From Nocardia cyriacigeorgica (GTDB taxonomy: Bacteria; Actinomycetota; Actinomycetes; Mycobacteriales; Mycobacteriaceae), in assembly GCF_010868145.1 (NCBI RefSeq), contig NZ_JAAGUY010000002.1, forward strand, positions 180,211 to 244,210: a stretch of DNA of 64,000 bases, in the 5' to 3' direction. Positions 24,714 to 32,632 of this stretch are shown one piece after another. A program made the translations under genes and the position numbers. The notes under the pieces were generated by a model. It was not told where the DNA came from. It was given only the letters and a program-made list of their open reading frames with translations, and searched no databases. Every line of letters begins with the position of its first letter. The stretch's first letter is position 1.

Positions 24714-24817
24714 CGGCCGGTCTCCTTGCTGGGGCGGGTGGGGATCTGGTGGGCGGGAAGGCCGCAGACGGTGCAGCGGCCGCCGTGGATGGTCCAGTGC
24801 TGGCAGGGAGTGGTCAT
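24710..24817 (-). CDS. Micro-gene with zinc knuckle, 35 residues
   Basis: Begins MTTPCQHWTIHGGRCTVCGL. One His and three Cys residues can make a compact zinc knuckle (C5, H7, C15, C18). Overlaps both neighbours by 4 bases, so it is translated in the chain. Confidence 0.6.
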   Translation of the reverse strand: MTTPCQHWTIHGGRCTVCGLPAHQIPTRPSKETGR

Positions 24818-25230
24818 GCCTGGCCGCCTTCGGGGAGCAGGTACACGGCGGCCAGGCGGGTGTCGGGTGCGCCGTAGGTGCGCGCGTTGTCGAGCCCATC
24901 CGCCATCCAGGTGCGGTCGGCCTGCGGATACCACTGGCGGGTCTCGGCGTTCTTGACGTAGAGGTACCCGAGCAACTTGCCGGGGTCGGTGGTGATGCGC
25001 AGGCCGTGGGCATCGGCCAGCGATGTCAGCAGGTGGTGAATGGTGTCGACCTGCAGCGCGGACAGCTGGTCAGGATCCGTGCGCTGGATGCGGTTTCGGA
25101 GGTCGAACGCCATCCGCCGCAACGGAGACACCCGATTCGCGATCGCATCGAGGGTGTCATCCCCTTCGGCGCCGGACGCGCGCAGGACGGCCAGGGCGGC
25201 GGTGATCTCGTCGGGGGTGGGGGTGGTCAT
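24814..25230 (-). CDS. Unknown early protein, 138 residues
   Basis: Begins MTTPTPDEITAALAVLRASG. A helical N-terminal half leads to a C-terminal part with YLYVKNAETRQWYPQADRTW and AAVYLLPEGG. No family recognised. Sits between two small genes with standard overlaps. Confidence 0.66.
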   Translation of the reverse strand: MTTPTPDEITAALAVLRASGAEGDDTLDAIANRVSPLRRMAFDLRNRIQRTDPDQLSALQVDTIHHLLTSLADAHGLRITTDPGKLLGYLYVKNAETRQWYPQADRTWMADGLDNARTYGAPDTRLAAVYLLPEGGQA

Positions 25231-25490
25231 CGGGCGCTCTCCGTGATCAGGTTGAAGTCTCGGCCGGTGAGGTGGTGCGCGGTCATCGAGTTCGTGCGCA
25301 TCGGGGTCGTGACCTTGTCGCCGGTCTTCGCTTCGATGACGGTGAAATGGATGTCGGCGCCGAGGCTGTCGGGATCGGGATCGATCCGGTCGACCCGCAG
25401 GGTCCGGATGGTCGCGCCCTTGGCGTCGCGGTAGAGCTGGCCGACGACGATGCGGTCGCCGCGCTGGGTGGTGTAGGCGTTCACGGACAT
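25227..25490 (-). CDS. Small beta-barrel-like protein, 87 residues
   Basis: Begins MSVNAYTTQRGDRIVVGQLY at ATG 25490, sharing its A with the previous stop, AAGG 7 bases upstream. Alternating strands with VDRIDPDPDSLGADIHFTVI suggest a small barrel. The protein at 30719-31114 opens in a similar way, so they may share a fold. Confidence 0.64.
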   Translation of the reverse strand: MSVNAYTTQRGDRIVVGQLYRDAKGATIRTLRVDRIDPDPDSLGADIHFTVIEAKTGDKVTTPMRTNSMTAHHLTGRDFNLITESAR

Positions 25491-25714
25491 CAGTGGCCTT
25501 CCAGTTGCTTTCGTGCGGTGGTGATTCGGCATTGGTGGAGCAGTCGGGTTTCGTGCCGGGCGCCGAGCGCATCGGTGCGGGTGCAGGGTTCACCGGGCTG
25601 GGCTTCGCACCAGACGCACTCGACGGCGGCGAGGGCATGCGTGCGGACCGCGGTGTCGTCCTGGCTGAGCCGGACCGGCCGCTCGCCGTGCAGCGGGATC
25701 ACGTCAGCGGCCAT
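25490..25714 (-). CDS. Zinc-finger protein of actinophage type, 74 residues
   Basis: Begins MAADVIPLHGERPVRLSQDD. CVWCEAQPGEPC followed by a His-containing HETRLLHQCRITTAR helix is the pattern of a zinc-finger domain seen in many actinobacterial phage genomes. Probably nucleic-acid-binding. Confidence 0.74.
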   Translation of the reverse strand: MAADVIPLHGERPVRLSQDDTAVRTHALAAVECVWCEAQPGEPCTRTDALGARHETRLLHQCRITTARKQLEGH

Positions 25715-26049
25715 CAGACGGCCTTCTTGTCGGCGAGCTTGCGCACCATCTCCATCACCGCGGCGCGCTTGGCCTCGCTCGCCGGCGGCGCGGCGTTGAG
25801 CTCGCGCACTTCGGCGATCGGTGGAGCGTGGCGGCGGGCCGCGCGGATCCGCTCGGTGATGTGGCCGGGCATCAGGTATTCGCCCGCGGTGAAGGCGAAG
25901 TGATCGTGCACCGCGTCGACCGCGGCGGCTGCGGTCCAACCGGCGCGGTGCGCGGACTCGGACCAGGCGGCGACCATGACGCCGTCGATCCGGCGGTTGT
26001 CGTACGCGGCGGCGGCCTGGAGCACGGTGATGATTTCGTCGCGGGTCAT
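25714..26049 (-). CDS. Small partner of the replication protein, 111 residues
   Basis: Begins MTRDEIITVLQAAAAYDNRR. The segment WTAAAAVDAVHDHFAFTAGEYLMPGHITER is typical of small helical proteins placed right after phage replication initiators and sometimes described as helicase-loader-like. It starts 2 bases after the initiator gene. The role is inferred from position. Confidence 0.66.
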   Translation of the reverse strand: MTRDEIITVLQAAAAYDNRRIDGVMVAAWSESAHRAGWTAAAAVDAVHDHFAFTAGEYLMPGHITERIRAARRHAPPIAEVRELNAAPPASEAKRAAVMEMVRKLADKKAV

Positions 26050-26051
26050 GG

Positions 26052-26867
26052 TCACGGTGCGCCTCCTGTGATTGCTCGTAGGTGTGGTGTGTGCTCGACG
26101 CCAGCGCGCCGGAGGATTTCGGGGTTCGGGTCGTCTTTCAGCAGCTCGGCGTCGACCAGTCGCTGCTCGCGGGGCGACAACTGTCCGGGATTTCCGGATG
26201 GTTGGGTGGGGCGGGCGCGGGCCTTGACCACGTCGCTGACGAGCGACGGCAGCAGTCCGGGCCCGACACCGCCCTTGCCGACCCACAGCGCGAGGGCCTG
26301 ACGAACGTCGTCCTCTGGGGTGCCGGACTTGAGCAAACCGTTCGCGCGCATCGCGAGGTCGGCGCGGATCGGCTGGGGGTGCTCGCCGGAAACCTGTTCG
26401 CGCACCAGCCGCCAGCCGTCGGTCACCGGCGGGCTGAGGGGGCCCTCCGGCATCGGGCCCGGTGCCGTCGGATCTGGTGTCGGTGGTTCACCTTTCGCGG
26501 CGCGGGCCGCGGCCGCCGCCCGGCGGGACTCGCCGGACTTCTTGCCGCCGAGCCGCCCGGCTTCTGCCTTCGCTTCCCGCTTGCTGGCGAGCGCGGCCGC
26601 GGTCGGCTGGTAGTCCTCCCAGTCGTGCACCACGATGTTCTCGCCGTCGAGGTGGACCAGCCCGGCAGCGAGCAGTTCGGCGCGCGGCTTCGCCGTCCAC
26701 GTCTTCTTCCAGTAGCGCACCGGGATGATGCCGTCGGAGCCAGCGCGACGGCAGTAGCACCAGGCCTCAATCAGGCACCGAAATGCCTTGTCGCCCAGCT
26801 TCGCCACCTTGGTGTGCTCCGGCATGCTGGCCTTCACACGGATGTGCAGGCCCAGGTCCGATGACAT
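26052..26867 (-). CDS. Replication initiator-like protein
   Basis: 271 residues. The N-terminal part (KVAKLGDKAFRCLIEAWCYC, then a basic strand region with GLVHLDGENIVVHDWEDYQP) is the winged-helix layout of phage replisome organisers. A Lys/Arg/Ala linker follows, and a C-terminal helical domain (PEDDVRQALALWVGKGG) recalls DnaD-like folds. It likely binds the phage origin and brings in the host DnaB helicase. AGGAGCG precedes the ATG at 26867. Confidence 0.75.
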   Translation of the reverse strand: MSSDLGLHIRVKASMPEHTKVAKLGDKAFRCLIEAWCYCRRAGSDGIIPVRYWKKTWTAKPRAELLAAGLVHLDGENIVVHDWEDYQPTAAALASKREAKAEAGRLGGKKSGESRRAAAAARAAKGEPPTPDPTAPGPMPEGPLSPPVTDGWRLVREQVSGEHPQPIRADLAMRANGLLKSGTPEDDVRQALALWVGKGGVGPGLLPSLVSDVVKARARPTQPSGNPGQLSPREQRLVDAELLKDDPNPEILRRAGVEHTPHLRAITGGAP

Positions 26868-26894
26868 GCGTCGCTCCTACTTCGGTGGTCAGGT

Positions 26895-26923
26895 GAGGTG
26901 GGCGCTAGCGGAGCGCCCACCTC
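26895..26923 (-). terminator. Perfect hairpin before the replication gene
   Basis: GAGGTGGGCGCT and its exact complement form a 12-base-pair stem with a 5-base loop, between the end of the 111-residue gene and the initiator gene. It could act as an intrinsic terminator or attenuator inside the early operon, making replication genes depend on read-through or antitermination. Confidence 0.75.
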
Positions 26924-26932
26924 GGTCGAACG

Positions 26933-27268
26933 TCAGGACTTCGGGGTTTCGGGGGTGAGGTTGAGCAGGTTGTGGACGATGTCGCGGGCGGCGAGCCATT
27001 CGGCATGGTCGCGGGTAGCGCCGGTGGTGCCGAGCGCGGCGACAGCGAGGGCCTGGCGCTGGAGGTCGGCCATTTCGGCCAGGTGCTTCTCGATGCCGAT
27101 CAGCGCTTGCGACTGGGCTGCGATGAACAGGCCGGTGGCCTTCTCGGCAGCCTCGGCGCGATCGCGGAACGACTGGTCGACGCGGCCGGAATCGATGAGG
27201 TACGCGAATCCGGTCTCCCACAGGGACGCCGCCGCGCGGATCGCTTCGTTGTCAATCGGCCCGGTCAT
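26933..27268 (-). CDS. Helical unknown protein, 111 residues
   Basis: Begins MTGPIDNEAIRAAASLWETG. Helical throughout, with AEKATGLFIAAQSQALIGIE and an end LLNLTPETPKS. It may be a small partner of the exonuclease just upstream. No family recognised. Confidence 0.66.
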   Translation of the reverse strand: MTGPIDNEAIRAAASLWETGFAYLIDSGRVDQSFRDRAEAAEKATGLFIAAQSQALIGIEKHLAEMADLQRQALAVAALGTTGATRDHAEWLAARDIVHNLLNLTPETPKS

Positions 27269-27891
27269 GAAGCACCCCCGACGATCGCGTCGTACACCCG
27301 CATTGCCCACCGTGCGTCGCCCAGCGCGGTGTGCCGCTCGGCTTCCGGTGTCGGTTCGACACCGATGGCGGCCGTCAGGTCGTCGGACTTCCAGGGCAGG
27401 CCCAATACCTCGCGCACCGACTGCGGCATCACGGCTTTCGCCGGTGCCGCTGCGCCATGCAGCCAGCCGACCATCAGTGCCTCGATGTCGATGAGGTGGT
27501 AGTGCCAGGCGGGTGTCAGGCCGTGCTCGCGCAACATCGCGGCGAGCACCTCGGTGTCGAAGTTCGGCACCGCGCCGACGATGTGCGCTCCGTGGGTCCA
27601 GCGGGCAACAACGTCGGCCGCATAGCCGGGATCGACCGCACCGCCTGGATGCCACGGGTCGACGTGTGCCGAGTCGGTCGCTCCAGCCAGGTACTGGCCG
27701 AACGGGTGCCGGTCGTAGAACCGGCCGACCTTGAGGCCGAACGGATCGGCGGTTGACAGGTTGATGTCGAGGAACATCGACAGCTCCCGCTCGCCGTGCT
27801 CGTCGCGGCGGATCATGGCGATCTCCCAGACCTTGCGGCCGGGGTGGACGCCGTCGGTCTCGGTGTCCAGGAAGACGATCGGCGCGCTCAT
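27265..27891 (-). CDS. DEDDh 3'-5' exonuclease (DnaQ-like)
   Basis: 208 residues with all exonuclease motifs: D9 and E11 in DTETDG, D112 in PNFDTE, H187 and D192 in HTALGDA. Such stand-alone domains trim DNA or RNA 3' ends; in phage recombination operons they are thought to process ends or proofread. A 4-base overlap joins it to recT. Confidence 0.9.
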   Translation of the reverse strand: MSAPIVFLDTETDGVHPGRKVWEIAMIRRDEHGERELSMFLDINLSTADPFGLKVGRFYDRHPFGQYLAGATDSAHVDPWHPGGAVDPGYAADVVARWTHGAHIVGAVPNFDTEVLAAMLREHGLTPAWHYHLIDIEALMVGWLHGAAAPAKAVMPQSVREVLGLPWKSDDLTAAIGVEPTPEAERHTALGDARWAMRVYDAIVGGAS

Positions 27892-28847
27892 TCGGCACCG
27901 CCGGCGGTCTCGTCGGTGTTGACCAGGTCGACCGGCTGGCCCTCGTCGGCGGGCTGCTGCAGGAACTCGATCAGCCCCTGCGCCTCCTCGGCGGTCAGCT
28001 GCCCCCAGGCGGTCACGGAGCGCCCGAACTGCTCGGACAGGTAGGCCAGGCGCCGCGGCCGGTCGTCCACGCCCGCCGCCTCGAGCAGCTTCGCCAGCTC
28101 GACGTGCTGCGCCTTGGTCGACATCGCCTCGGCAGGTTCCCCGGCAGGCGCCGGGTTGTCGCGCTTCTCCCCCGCCGCCTCGGTGTCGATCGGGGTGTCG
28201 AGCACCTCGGCCGCGCTCACCCGCTCGGACTCGACGCGCACCGGCGCCGGGTCCAGTTCCAGATCCTCGCGGGTGTACGGCATGCCGAGCAGCACGTCAG
28301 GCGCGAGCTTCCGCGCCACCTCGGCGACGGCCTTGGCGTAGAGCATCGCCTGCGGGTCGGTCTGGTACTTGGAGTTCTTGGTGTACCCGGCACGCTCGGC
28401 CCGCTCGATGTCCCAGGTGCTCTGCTCGGTCTCGCCGTCCGGTGCGGTGCCGAGCACCGTCACCCGGTCGGCGTTCGACTCGACGGTCTGGAACCGGAAC
28501 CCCTTGCCGCGCAGCAGGGCGGCCATGGTGCGCGAGTAGATAGCCGGGTTGCCGTGCACCACGAACACCTGCTGCAGGGACTGGATCGGGTTCAGGCCGA
28601 GCTCGGCGCCGTACAGGATCGCGGCCGCGGCGTCGCCGGTCTTGTCCTCGCTCCTGGTGGACCGGTAGGCGGCCGGGACGAGGGACGTGTTGGTGAGCGC
28701 CTTCGCCAGCTGGTGGGCGGCGTTCATCATCTCGGTGTGGGCGCGCAGCATGTCGAGCGCGCCACGGGCCGGGTTCATGGCGGGCAGCATGCCGCCGGTC
28801 GCAAACGCTGCCGTGTCGGTCAGCGCAATCACGTTGTTGTCGGTCAC
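27888..28847 (-). CDS. RecT-family single-strand annealing protein
   Basis: 319 residues from GTG 28847, with GGAGG 7 bases upstream and the start overlapping the exonuclease stop. The core AAILYGAELGLNPIQSLQQV, then VHGNPAIYSRTMAALLRGKG and PQAMLYAKAVAEVARKLAPD, is the RecT family pattern. It anneals complementary strands made by its partner exonuclease during phage replication or repair. The C-terminal third is an acidic linker plus a helical domain, probably for single-strand-binding protein contacts. Confidence 0.93.
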   Translation of the reverse strand: MTDNNVIALTDTAAFATGGMLPAMNPARGALDMLRAHTEMMNAAHQLAKALTNTSLVPAAYRSTRSEDKTGDAAAAILYGAELGLNPIQSLQQVFVVHGNPAIYSRTMAALLRGKGFRFQTVESNADRVTVLGTAPDGETEQSTWDIERAERAGYTKNSKYQTDPQAMLYAKAVAEVARKLAPDVLLGMPYTREDLELDPAPVRVESERVSAAEVLDTPIDTEAAGEKRDNPAPAGEPAEAMSTKAQHVELAKLLEAAGVDDRPRRLAYLSEQFGRSVTAWGQLTAEEAQGLIEFLQQPADEGQPVDLVNTDETAGGAE

Positions 28848-29674
28848 TGGTATGCCTCCTGCTTGTACGTCCATGGGGGAAGGTCGATCTGGTGAATGTC
28901 GGCGCCGTAGGTCGGCCACTGCCCGGAGGCACGGCATCGCGCCCACAGGTCGATGGCGCGGCGGTTGCGGATGCGGCCGAGGTCGACGGCCTCGGGCCGG
29001 ATCTCCATCACGGAGACCAGGTGCGGGCAGGTCTTGGCGACGACGACGAACAGGAACGCGTCGAGCGGCTCGCCCGCAGTGTCGAAAACGTCCTCGTACC
29101 AGGGCTGCTGGCAGAAGTAGCCGAACTTCGCGACCTCCTTGGCGAACAGGACCGGGTTCGCCGAGTCCGCCGTCTTGAGGTCCACGCCCACCCGGCGGCC
29201 GGTCGGCGCGGTGTGGATCCAGTCGGCGCGGGCGCGCAGCATCTCGCCCGTCTGCTCGTCGCGGGCGTACGCTGACACCTCCGGTCGTCCGGTCGAGAAC
29301 AGTCGCCCGGCGACCGGATGGTCGTAGACGGCCTGCGCCATGTCCTCGGCACGCAAAACGTCTTCGGTCAGTAGCGGGATACGGCCCGCCTTGATCGCGT
29401 CCGCCTTCCGTTTGCGCGCCTTCGCCGTCCGCCAGTCGTCGGCCGCCACCTCGGAGATGTCCGCGCCGGCGCCAAGCACCAGCGTGTGCACCGCGCTACC
29501 GAGCAGGTAGTGATCCGGCACGGTGGTGCGCGGGTTCTGCCGGGCGAACATCCACTCCGCCGGGGACACCTCGAGCAGCTCGCGCGCTGCCGACGAGGAC
29601 AGCGAATCCAGGTCGGCGTGGTAGACGGCCTCGTCGATGTCGTCGTAGACGCCCTCTTCGGTAGGCGCGCTCAT
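28844..29674 (-). CDS. PD-(D/E)XK exonuclease, partner of RecT
   Basis: 276 residues. Motifs: E132 in RPEVSAY, D151 in RARADW, D165-L-K167 in VDLKTAD, and Q190/Y193 in CQQPWYEDVF. This is the RecE/Cas4-like nuclease family usually paired with RecT. It would resect double-strand ends to expose strands for RecT. The nuclease and recT genes overlap by 4 bases. Confidence 0.92.
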   Translation of the reverse strand: MSAPTEEGVYDDIDEAVYHADLDSLSSSAARELLEVSPAEWMFARQNPRTTVPDHYLLGSAVHTLVLGAGADISEVAADDWRTAKARKRKADAIKAGRIPLLTEDVLRAEDMAQAVYDHPVAGRLFSTGRPEVSAYARDEQTGEMLRARADWIHTAPTGRRVGVDLKTADSANPVLFAKEVAKFGYFCQQPWYEDVFDTAGEPLDAFLFVVVAKTCPHLVSVMEIRPEAVDLGRIRNRRAIDLWARCRASGQWPTYGADIHQIDLPPWTYKQEAYQ

Positions 29675-29961
29675 CAGGCGACCGCCGATCCAGTGATGAC
29701 ACCGCGCCGCGCCTGCGCCTGGATGCGGCTCTCGGCGATCGCGGCGGCCCGGCCGGTGAGGGCGGACATCGGGCCTTCGATGTCGACCCAGGTCGCCAAC
29801 GCCATGATCAGGTGAGCGGCGCGCTGAGGATTGCGGGTGCAGACCGCGGTCAGGTGGTCCGCGGTACGTTTCGGGTCGTCGTCGCGCATCGCGGCGGCGA
29901 TCTGGATGGCCTCCCCCGCGATGCTGTCGACGTAGTCCTGGTGATTCAGATCAGGCATCAT
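29674..29961 (-). CDS. Small helical protein before the exonuclease, 95 residues
   Basis: Begins MMPDLNHQDYVDSIAGEAIQ; a start one codon later is possible. Helical, with LTAVCTRNPQRAAHLIMALA. No family recognised. Coupled to the exonuclease through a TGATG overlap. Confidence 0.66.
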   Translation of the reverse strand: MMPDLNHQDYVDSIAGEAIQIAAAMRDDDPKRTADHLTAVCTRNPQRAAHLIMALATWVDIEGPMSALTGRAAAIAESRIQAQARRGVITGSAVA

Positions 29962-30146
29962 GCGGCCTCGCGATCGGCGCGGCCGAGCTGCACCAGCGGC
30001 AGCTCGTCGACGGTGGCGTCGTGGACTTCGAGGGACCGGGTACCGACCAGGTCATGGACCCAGTGCGCCGCCATGACGAACAGGACGGCGCCGACCAGCC
30101 CCAGCAGCACAGCGATGGTGGCCAGGTGGCCCAGCAGCTCACCCAC
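29958..30146 (-). CDS. Small single-span membrane protein, 62 residues
   Basis: GTG at 30146 overlaps the end of the gene before. One strong membrane helix (ATIAVLLGLVGAVLFVMAA) near the N-terminus is followed by a cytoplasmic-like acidic tail. Function unknown; early phage membrane peptides may affect host membrane state or exclusion. Confidence 0.65.
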   Translation of the reverse strand: MGELLGHLATIAVLLGLVGAVLFVMAAHWVHDLVGTRSLEVHDATVDELPLVQLGRADREAA

Positions 30147-30516
30147 GGTCGGCGCCGTCCGCAGCGACGACCGGCATCGGCATCGTCGGGTGGTCGGTGG
30201 GGTCGCCGGCGGGCAGCGGGTGCCCGGTGCCTTTGCAGGTCGGGCATGGCGCATCGACGGCGAAGGCCAGGCCGCTGCCATCGCAGTCCGCGCACAGCCG
30301 CGGCCCGTCGATGATGACCGGTTTCGTTTCGCGGACCTCTGCGGTGAGGCGCAGCCGGTTGTTGTCCATGGTGGCGCTCACCAGGGCCGCGCCGGGCATG
30401 CCCTCGCACACCGATACGAACGCGCGCAGAGCGTCCAGGCTGAGGTGTTCGTCGTGGGTCAGCATCATCGCGCGGGATTCCGTCCCGATGACCTGTCCGT
30501 AGTAGTCCCAGGGCAT
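30139..30516 (-). CDS. Protein with DnaJ-type zinc motif, 125 residues
   Basis: Begins MPWDYYGQVIGTESRAMMLT at ATG 30516, sharing its A with the previous stop. CADCDGSGLA and CPTCKGTGH are the CxxCxGxG repeats of the DnaJ zinc domain, here as a single pair. The rest is a small alpha/beta region. Possibly a chaperone-like adaptor; function unknown. Confidence 0.72.
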   Translation of the reverse strand: MPWDYYGQVIGTESRAMMLTHDEHLSLDALRAFVSVCEGMPGAALVSATMDNNRLRLTAEVRETKPVIIDGPRLCADCDGSGLAFAVDAPCPTCKGTGHPLPAGDPTDHPTMPMPVVAADGADRG

Positions 30517-30722
30517 CACGCACCTGCCTTTCCGAAGAGTTGTGCGCGGAGGTCGTCGCGGTCTCGTTTGATCCGCTCGGCCCGTTCGCGGGCGCTGCGG
30601 GTGGCGGCCTCAGCGGCCAGCAGCTTCCGGTTCGTGGTTTCCAGCTCGTCGCGCAGGCGGGCGATCTCGTCGGCCTGGCGCTGGCACTCGACGAACATCG
30701 GCGACGGAATGGTGCTGGTCAT
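30516..30722 (-). CDS. Coiled-coil micro-protein, 68 residues
   Basis: Begins MTSTIPSPMFVECQRQADEI. A single long coiled coil rich in Arg, Glu and Leu covers residues 12-62. Function unknown. Confidence 0.64.
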   Translation of the reverse strand: MTSTIPSPMFVECQRQADEIARLRDELETTNRKLLAAEAATRSARERAERIKRDRDDLRAQLFGKAGA

Positions 30723-31114
30723 TGCGCACCGCCGTAGATGGTGTGGATGTGTCCGGCGTAGAACGTGACGGTCACCAGTGCCGCGCCGCCATCGAGCAGA
30801 CGGACTCGCGGCCCGGACGATCCGACGTAGTACGGCACCGGCCCGGCGCCGAGGACGATGGTCTGGTCCCGGTAGTCGATCGTCAGGTTGGCGATATCGG
30901 GCCCGGTCGGCTGCGGCGCCGAGTCGACGAGCGTCATCCGCTTCGAGACCTTGGCGACGTCCATGCTGACGGCCCGCATCGGCGCCATCACCCGGTCGCC
31001 GACGAGCTGCGCGACGACGACCATGACGGCTTGACCCTGGTCGGTGATCTCGTCGACGCGGAGGTAGCGGCCGCGGGTGTCCAGCCAGATCTGGCCTGGC
31101 TCGATGGCGGTCAT
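30719..31114 (-). CDS. Unknown early protein, 131 residues
   Basis: Begins MTAIEPGQIWLDTRGRYLRV. Two beta-rich halves: the first resembles the small barrel protein at 25227-25490; the second ends FYAGHIHTIYGGAQ. No family recognised. Confidence 0.65.
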   Translation of the reverse strand: MTAIEPGQIWLDTRGRYLRVDEITDQGQAVMVVVAQLVGDRVMAPMRAVSMDVAKVSKRMTLVDSAPQPTGPDIANLTIDYRDQTIVLGAGPVPYYVGSSGPRVRLLDGGAALVTVTFYAGHIHTIYGGAQ

Positions 31115-31371
31115 CGCGCACCGCCCAGCGGCTCGCGCTCGGACTTCGAGAGTTCGGCGACAGGAGCTGAGCTGGCGGCCGCCAGCTGGGCGAGCTCAAT
31201 TGCGGCGGTGAGTTGGTCGCGCAGCACTTCCGCCTGTTTGGGGTCGAACTGCCAGCTCACGAGAGCGCTGTGGGTGTCCTCCGTGCGGACCTCGATCGCG
31301 ATCGTCCCGACGTGAGCGAGAAATGTGGCCTGCGGAGATCCGTCGAGCCAGGTGGTGATGTAGCTACTCAT
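31111..31371 (-). CDS. Unknown early protein, 86 residues
   Basis: Begins MSSYITTWLDGSPQATFLAH, strand-rich first half, then a helix DPKQAEVLRDQLTAAIELAQ. Coupled by 4-base overlaps on both sides. No family recognised. Confidence 0.65.
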   Translation of the reverse strand: MSSYITTWLDGSPQATFLAHVGTIAIEVRTEDTHSALVSWQFDPKQAEVLRDQLTAAIELAQLAAASSAPVAELSKSEREPLGGAR

Positions 31372-31550
31372 CGCGCACCGCCGATCATGGTGGCGGCCAG
31401 CTCAAGCTCGGACGCGATCTCGGTGAGCTCGGCGGCGAGGGCGGTATCTCCGGTCCACGTCCGCACGCCAGCGATCTCGTGCAGGCGGGCAATGGACTCG
31501 TCGCGGATCTGGGCGCCTGCCATCGCCCTGTGGTCTGTCTGGCGGTACAT
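31368..31550 (-). CDS. Small helical protein, 60 residues
   Basis: Begins MYRQTDHRAMAGAQIRDESI at ATG 31550; GGAGG lies 11 bases upstream, rather far. Helical with TALAAELTEIASELELAATM. First gene of the coupled run after a spacer that holds an inverted repeat. Confidence 0.6.
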   Translation of the reverse strand: MYRQTDHRAMAGAQIRDESIARLHEIAGVRTWTGDTALAAELTEIASELELAATMIGGAR

Positions 31551-31616
31551 GGGTATGCTGTCCTCCGTTGTCTCTTGAGCGGGTTCACGGCCTGCTCGGG
31601 GATGGCGGTTTGGCAA

Positions 31617-31649
31617 GACGCCCGGCGCGACCTCGGTCCGTCGGGCGTC
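31617..31649 (-). terminator. Inverted repeat between early genes
   Basis: GACGCCCG and CGGGCGTC enclose a 17-base loop that can itself pair partly. It lies between a membrane-protein gene and the next early gene. It may lower transcription between the immediate-early genes and the rest of the early operon. Confidence 0.42.
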
Positions 31650-31657
31650 GACGGTTT

Positions 31658-31843
31658 TCAGGCCGGTGCACCGCTGGTCAGGGCGATGCCAGTCAAGATC
31701 GCGGCGAAGATGCACAGCCCGATCAGCGCGAAGTCGCCGACCACGTCGAGCGCTTCGATGTCACGCCCGAAGAACCGGACGATGTAGGGCAGCGCGATCA
31801 GCTGCGCGCAGGCCCAGCCGCCAGCCAGGACGAGGGCGATCAC
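31658..31843 (-). CDS. Two-span small membrane protein, 61 residues
   Basis: GTG at 31843 overlaps the previous stop. Two hydrophobic helices (IALVLAGGWACAQLIALPYI and DFALIGLCIFAAILTGIAL) joined by a short charged loop. Function unknown; expressed first after the switch, so superinfection or lysis-timing roles are possible. Confidence 0.68.
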   Translation of the reverse strand: MIALVLAGGWACAQLIALPYIVRFFGRDIEALDVVGDFALIGLCIFAAILTGIALTSGAPA

Positions 31844-32022
31844 GCGACGGCCTTAGCGGCGCGGGCACGGTCAGCGGCCTGGCGGTCGCGCTTGGCCTCG
31901 GCGGCGCGCATCGTCTGCTCCATCGCCAGCCACGACATGAAGCCGAAGCCCTTCGCGATGCAGTCGAGTTCACGTTCGGTGACGACGGATCCGTCGCGGT
32001 AGCGGGGTACTGCGGGTGCCAT
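31840..32022 (-). CDS. Small basic helical protein, 60 residues
   Basis: Begins MAPAVPRYRDGSVVTERELD at ATG 32022, GGGAG 6 bases upstream. A GFGFMSWLAMEQTMRAAEAK helix runs into a basic Arg/Ala tail. Could bind nucleic acid. Function unknown. Confidence 0.66.
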   Translation of the reverse strand: MAPAVPRYRDGSVVTERELDCIAKGFGFMSWLAMEQTMRAAEAKRDRQAADRARAAKAVA

Positions 32023-32173
32023 GGTGTTCTCCCTGGTGTGACGTCTGGGCGGTTTGGTGACGGGTGCGCTGCCGGTTGGGATCTGAGGTGTGAGGGGGTC
32101 ACCTCGGCGGTCCATCCCTGCGCAGCGGCGCGGTCCTCGGTCGGGCGTCGGTGCGCGCCCAGCCGAGGGGGTC

Positions 32174-32632
32174 TCAGCTGGCGCGCAACATTCGGCGCCG
32201 GGTGGTGGGGGTCATGTCGGCGACGAGCGAATCGGCCTCGGTGCCGGGGCCTTTCGCCATCCACGCGACGAGCGCAGCGATGTCGCTGTCGGTCATGCGC
32301 CACGTCCGACCGACCAGGCGGCCGCGGATCTTGCCCGCGTTGAGCCGACGGCGCAGCCAGTCCTCGGATGCCACGCCGGTCTCGGCGACGACATGGGCGA
32401 GGGGGTGGGTCCTGGTCTCGTCGACCGGGCAGCGGTCAGCGCCGGGGCCTTTCGCCATCCACGCGACGAGCGCAGCGATGTCGCTGTCGGTCATGCGCCA
32501 GGTGTGGCCAGCACTCCTGCCGCGAATCTCGCCAGCGTTGAGCCGACGGCGCAGCCAATCTTCGGACGGCGCACCGGTTTCGGCGATCACGTAGGCGAGG
32601 GTGCGGGTCCGGGTGTCGATGTCGGTGCTCAT
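32174..32632 (-). CDS. Tandem excisionase-like DNA-binding protein
   Basis: 152 residues made of two copies of one winged helix-turn-helix domain (about 11-64 and 77-130), each reading ETG..SEDWLRRRLNAG.IRGR..G.TWRMTDSDIAALVAW. The domain resembles excisionase/MerR-type HTH_17 modules. The two copies are offset by exactly 198 bases and share a 60-base run without a single difference, so the duplication is recent. It lies next to the Cro-like gene and may be an excisionase or a second regulator. Two domains would bind two half-sites in one chain. Confidence 0.82.
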   Translation of the reverse strand: MSTDIDTRTRTLAYVIAETGAPSEDWLRRRLNAGEIRGRSAGHTWRMTDSDIAALVAWMAKGPGADRCPVDETRTHPLAHVVAETGVASEDWLRRRLNAGKIRGRLVGRTWRMTDSDIAALVAWMAKGPGTEADSLVADMTPTTRRRMLRAS

